A program made the position numbers and the translations under genes. Shown piece by piece: positions 61,017 through 64,000 of a stretch of 64,000 nt of DNA. The DNA comes from an uncultured Hyphomonas sp. (GTDB taxonomy: Bacteria > Pseudomonadota > Alphaproteobacteria > Caulobacterales > Hyphomonadaceae), in contig NZ_OY787456.1 in NCBI RefSeq assembly GCF_963678875.1, forward strand, positions 1,302,001 through 1,366,000, given 5' to 3'. Within the stretch, counting starts at the first letter, position 1, and each line of letters begins with the position of its first letter. A model generated the notes under the pieces. The model saw nothing but the letters and a program-made list of their open reading frames with translations. It was not told the origin of the DNA and searched no databases.

Positions 61017-62882
61017 CTAGGCTTCGGCTTCCAGCGCTTCGGCGGCTTCGAGCCAGATGTGTTCGGCGTCGGCTGCGGTTTCGGCGTGGGCGGCGCGGCT
61101 TTTCAGGAGCTTTTCAAGTTCGTCCGGTGGCGGGGTGCCTTCGGCGAGCTGGGCGTCGATCTTCGCGATGGCGGCGTTGGCCTTTTCCATCCGCTCTTCG
61201 GCTTCGCGGGCCTGCTTCTTCAGGGCCGAGAGGCGTTTCTTGTCTTCCGGTGAGGCGGCAGGTTTCGCGGCGGCCTGTTTCGGCTTGGCTTCTTTCGCCT
61301 CGGCGCGGTCGGCCTTCATGACGAGGGCGCGGTAGTCTTCGAGGTCGCCATCATATGTGACGGCGCGGCCATCCTTCACCAGCCACAGACGGTCTGCCGT
61401 GGCTTCGGCGAGGTAGACATCGTGGGTGATCAGCAGGACGGCGCCCGGAAAATCGTTCAGCGCGTAGATCAGCGCTTCGCGGCTGTCGATGTCGAGGTGG
61501 GAGGTCGGTTCATCGAGGATCAGGATATGCGGTGCGCTGTGGGACATGAGGCCCAGCAGCAGGCGCACTTTCTCGCCGCCGGAAAGTTTCTCGACCTTTG
61601 TCTCCACCTTTTCCGCGGAGAAGCCCATGCCGGCAGCGGCGGCGCGCACTTTGGCGGGCGGCGTGTCCGGCGGCAGCAGGCGGCGCACATGATCCAGCAC
61701 GCTGTCGCCTTCGGACAGCTCGTCCAACTGGTCCTGCGAGAAATAGCCGATCCGCACGGCCTTCGGCGTCACGCGGTTGCCGGCCATCAGGGGCAGGCGT
61801 TCGGCGATGGATTTCACCAGCGTCGTCTTGCCCTGTCCGTTGGCACCAACGATGGCGATGCGGTCGTCCGGGTCGAGGCGCAGGTTGACCTTCGACAGAA
61901 TTCGCGCGTCGTCACCATAGCCGAGGTCCGCATCCTTCAGCTCCAGCATCGGCGGGGCCAGCTTGTCGGCCGGCGGCGGGAAGTGGAAGGGCGTCGTGCG
62001 GTCTGCGACGGGGATGGAGATGTCCTGCATCTTCTCCAGCATCTTGATGCGGGACTGGGCCTGGCGGGCCTTGGACGCCTTGGCGCGGAACCGGTCGACG
62101 AAGCTCTGCAGGTGGGCGCGTTCCTTGGCCTGTTTGGCTTGCTGGGATTCCAGCTGCGCCAGCTTGGCGGCGCGCAGTTTCAGCCAGTCGTCATATCCGC
62201 CCGGCGTAATGGAAAGCTTCTTGTGCTCCAGCGCCATCGTGTGGGTGACGCAGCGGTTCAGCATCTCCCGGTCGTGGCTTACGATCAAAACCGTGTACGG
62301 ATATTTTCGAATGTAGCCCTCAAGCCAGGCGGCGCCTTCAAGGTCCAGATAGTTGGTCGGCTCGTCCAGCAGAAGGAAGTCCGGCTGCGAGAACAGGACC
62401 CCGGCAATCGCCGCGCGCATACGCCAGCCGCCGGAGAATTCCTTCGTGGCGCGGGAGAGGTCCTCGTCCGAAAAACCGAGGCCGTGCAGCACTTCCGCCG
62501 CGCGCGCCTCGGCGGACCAGGCGTCGATGTCCATCAGGCGCTCATGGATCTCGCCGATCCGGTTCGAATCCGTCGCGGTCTCGGCTTCCTGCATCAGGGC
62601 GTGGCGCTCAGTATCGGCGGCAAGGACGACGTCCAGGATGGTGTCATCCGTCGGGGCGACTTCCTGCGCCACCCAGCCAAGCCGGGCGCCGGTGTTCAGC
62701 CTGATCGACGCATCATTGGTCGGATGCTCCACATCCTCCCGGATCAGGCGCAGCAGGGTCGACTTGCCGGTGCCATTGCGGCCGACAAGCCCGACTTTCC
62801 AGCCAGCCGAGATCTGCGCCGAGGCAGACTCGAACAGCGGCCGGGCTTCGACCTGAAAATCGAGGTTGGTGATCGTGAGCAT
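61017..62882 (-). CDS. ABC-F family ATPase (Uup/YheS-like)
   Basis: 621 residues from ATG 62882 (MLTITNLDFQVEARPLFESA); the frame continues upstream to 63080 but that part is in the hairpin region and unlike the family. Two ABC cassettes: Walker A GRNGTGKST and GANGQGKTT, signatures EFSGGWRMR and LSGGEKVRL, Walker B LLLDEPTNYLD and LILDEPTSHLD, with the P-site linker between and a C-terminal coiled coil (KKQAREAEERMEKANAAIAK). Acts on ribosomes as a translation factor. The upstream array could lie in its leader. Confidence 0.92.
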   Translation of the reverse strand: MLTITNLDFQVEARPLFESASAQISAGWKVGLVGRNGTGKSTLLRLIREDVEHPTNDASIRLNTGARLGWVAQEVAPTDDTILDVVLAADTERHALMQEAETATDSNRIGEIHERLMDIDAWSAEARAAEVLHGLGFSDEDLSRATKEFSGGWRMRAAIAGVLFSQPDFLLLDEPTNYLDLEGAAWLEGYIRKYPYTVLIVSHDREMLNRCVTHTMALEHKKLSITPGGYDDWLKLRAAKLAQLESQQAKQAKERAHLQSFVDRFRAKASKARQAQSRIKMLEKMQDISIPVADRTTPFHFPPPADKLAPPMLELKDADLGYGDDARILSKVNLRLDPDDRIAIVGANGQGKTTLVKSIAERLPLMAGNRVTPKAVRIGYFSQDQLDELSEGDSVLDHVRRLLPPDTPPAKVRAAAAGMGFSAEKVETKVEKLSGGEKVRLLLGLMSHSAPHILILDEPTSHLDIDSREALIYALNDFPGAVLLITHDVYLAEATADRLWLVKDGRAVTYDGDLEDYRALVMKADRAEAKEAKPKQAAAKPAASPEDKKRLSALKKQAREAEERMEKANAAIAKIDAQLAEGTPPPDELEKLLKSRAAHAETAADAEHIWLEAAEALEAEA

Positions 62883-62958
62883 GCGCGGGTGTGTAACCGG
62901 GCCAGTTGTGAAAGCAAGGGCGGCTTGCGCCTCTCCCAAATGCGGGCCGGAAAAAGGG

Positions 62959-63607
62959 GCCCGCCATGCCGATCTGTCCGGGGGGCAGGACAAGGCATGG
63001 CGGGCTGTTCGCTGTCCCCGAGTGCGGTGGGAGAATGGGGAAATGGTATCCAGCGAAGAAGTCCAAAGTGCGGGCTTCACAGACAGGACGTCCCAGTCTG
63101 GCGGATTATCCAGAATATTTTCCCGGATATGAAAAAAGGAAGGGCCCGCCGTACCAGTTATGATCAGGGCTGGTGCGGCGGGCAGTCCGCATCTGACCTA
63201 TTCAGGGGTGTCATAGCGAACGGGATCCACTTTTGTGACGTCTGGCAGCGCGGCATTATCCATTTTTGGCGGAGACTCTGGCGGACACAGAGAGAAAACC
63301 CGCCATGTCGTCCATCGCGGGGGGTGAGGACGGGACGACATGGCGGGCGGTTCGCCGTTCGGTTTCCAGGGGGAAGAAACGATTCGAACGGGACCTCTCT
63401 CGTCCTGTCCATATGGGGCAGTGGGGCTCTGTTTCCATGGCATTCACGCGTTCGTGAGAGGTGAAATTCCGGTAAGGATTCCCGGACCGGAAAAGCCCCT
63501 GAAATGTGGAGGTGCCCGCCATGCTGTCTGCTTGGGGCTCAGGGGGTAAGGCAGACAACATGGCGGGCGGTTCGCTGTGTTGTTTCAGGGAGGAATCAAC
63601 AGCGAAC
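62959..63607 (+). repeat. Tandem array of four two-hairpin units
   Basis: Each unit has hairpin A with outer stem CCCGCCATG/CATGGCGGG and a different inner stem, then hairpin B with GTTCGCTG/CAGCGAAC and usually GGGA(C/T)C after it. A stems: 62959-63005 (12 bp), 63145-63184 (14 bp, one G-T pair), 63299-63347 (15 bp perfect), 63514-63568 (17 bp, one mismatch). B stems: 63008-63057, 63186-63222, 63356-63390, 63570-63607. All four are in the same orientation at spacings of about 150-215 bp. No gene lies in 62883-63718. Confidence 0.8.
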
Positions 63608-63718
63608 GGGACCGGTTGCGGCGAACCGCTTACAGGTCGAACGCGGCACTCCGCACTTTCCGTCGCTGAGATATGAAACGTGTCAGAAGTTTAATCTGAA
63701 GGTGTGGCAGGCCACCGC

Positions 63719-64000
63719 CTATTTGATCTCTTGGAGGTCGTCCCAGTATTCGATGGGGGGAATGTCGCGGATCATCTCTTCGACCATGGCCGTGAACCCG
63801 GCATTGAAATAGCCGGACGTGAGCGCCCACATTGCGCGGCCGCGTTCGGTGCCGAGCACGAAATAGATCACGCCGCGATAGGTTTCCCACGACTCCTTGT
63901 CCATGGCGCCGGACTTGTATTGCAGCCACTCGTATTCGCGTGCGCGCATCTGGCCGATCATCCAGAAGATCACCTTGGTCTTCTCTTCGAAACTCGGCGT
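63719..64000 (-). CDS. C-terminal part of an uncharacterised protein, runs off the window
   Basis: At least 93 residues, open to the window end (upstream residues TPSFEEKTK; a GTG at 63973 is probably internal). Helical, with TYRGVIYFVLGTERGRAMWA and a C-terminal IPPIEYWDDLQEIK. Chromosome-like codon use. Family not recognised from this part. Confidence 0.6.
   Translation of the reverse strand, partial: TPSFEEKTKVIFWMIGQMRAREYEWLQYKSGAMDKESWETYRGVIYFVLGTERGRAMWALTSGYFNAGFTAMVEEMIRDIPPIEYWDDLQEIK

Noticed and set aside
61422..63464. 680-codon plus-strand open frame opposite the ABC-F gene
   Set aside because: It is antisense to a certain ABC-F ATPase and runs through the hairpin array. Its composition is a shadow of GC-rich third positions.
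62959..63607. CRISPR array
   Set aside because: Units are palindromic hairpins of unequal spacing with no constant-length spacers, and there are no cas genes.

Overview
The window reads as chromosome of a GC-rich alphaproteobacterium, most likely a stalked or budding marine member of the Hyphomonadaceae/Caulobacterales. The basis is GC-rich codon use, a tamA-tamB pair, a DUF3126-like gene, xseA close to purD, an ECF41-type sigma factor operon, an alphaproteobacterial-style lasso peptide cluster and the sequences of two tRNA fragments. No rRNA or complete tRNA is present, so the genus is inference.

Layout. 1-4.4 kb: fatty-acid/CoA catabolism genes (enoyl-CoA hydratase, acyl-CoA ligase, MaoC hydratase) divergent from an MFS transporter across a palindromic operator. 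4.4-6.9 kb: a decayed oxidoreductase tail, an S41-type peptidase, wreckage of IS6- and IS3-family elements and a 45-nt 3' piece of tRNA-Val. 7.0-15.8 kb: an accessory stretch of about 18 small orphan genes on both strands, many overlapping by 4 bp, including lipoproteins, a membrane protein and a frameshifted gene; it looks like a polyimmunity-type locus without toxins. 15.9-18.7 kb: lasso peptide cluster (cyclase, RRE-leader peptidase and a 47-codon precursor gene). 18.8-22.8 kb: a TPR/LicD-like protein and a LuxR-LuxI-PhyH quorum-sensing unit. A 45-nt 3' piece of tRNA-Thr at 23.17 kb marks the right edge of the accessory DNA.

23.3-64 kb is mostly ordinary chromosome: LysR and XRE regulators, tamB/tamA, a Ca/Na antiporter, queF, a nitroreductase, a TetR-controlled RND efflux operon, cysE, a phytochelatin-synthase-like enzyme, an envelope-type run (OmpA/BON protein, repeat coiled-coil protein, exported caspase-FGE protein, small membrane protein, TPR protein), xseA, purD, an inserted secreted-protein gene followed by a diverged copy of the purD 3' end, an amidohydrolase lipoprotein, a TetR/cupin/SDR/ADH catabolic unit, the ECF41 operon and an ABC-F ATPase. 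The last kilobase upstream of the ABC-F gene holds no gene; it carries a tandem array of four two-hairpin units with compensated stems.

The observations most worth following are the lasso precursor and its neighbours, the hairpin array, the two tRNA fragments that both begin at the first base of the anticodon loop, and the caspase-FGE/coiled-coil run. Functions are read from recognisable motifs; no database search was run.
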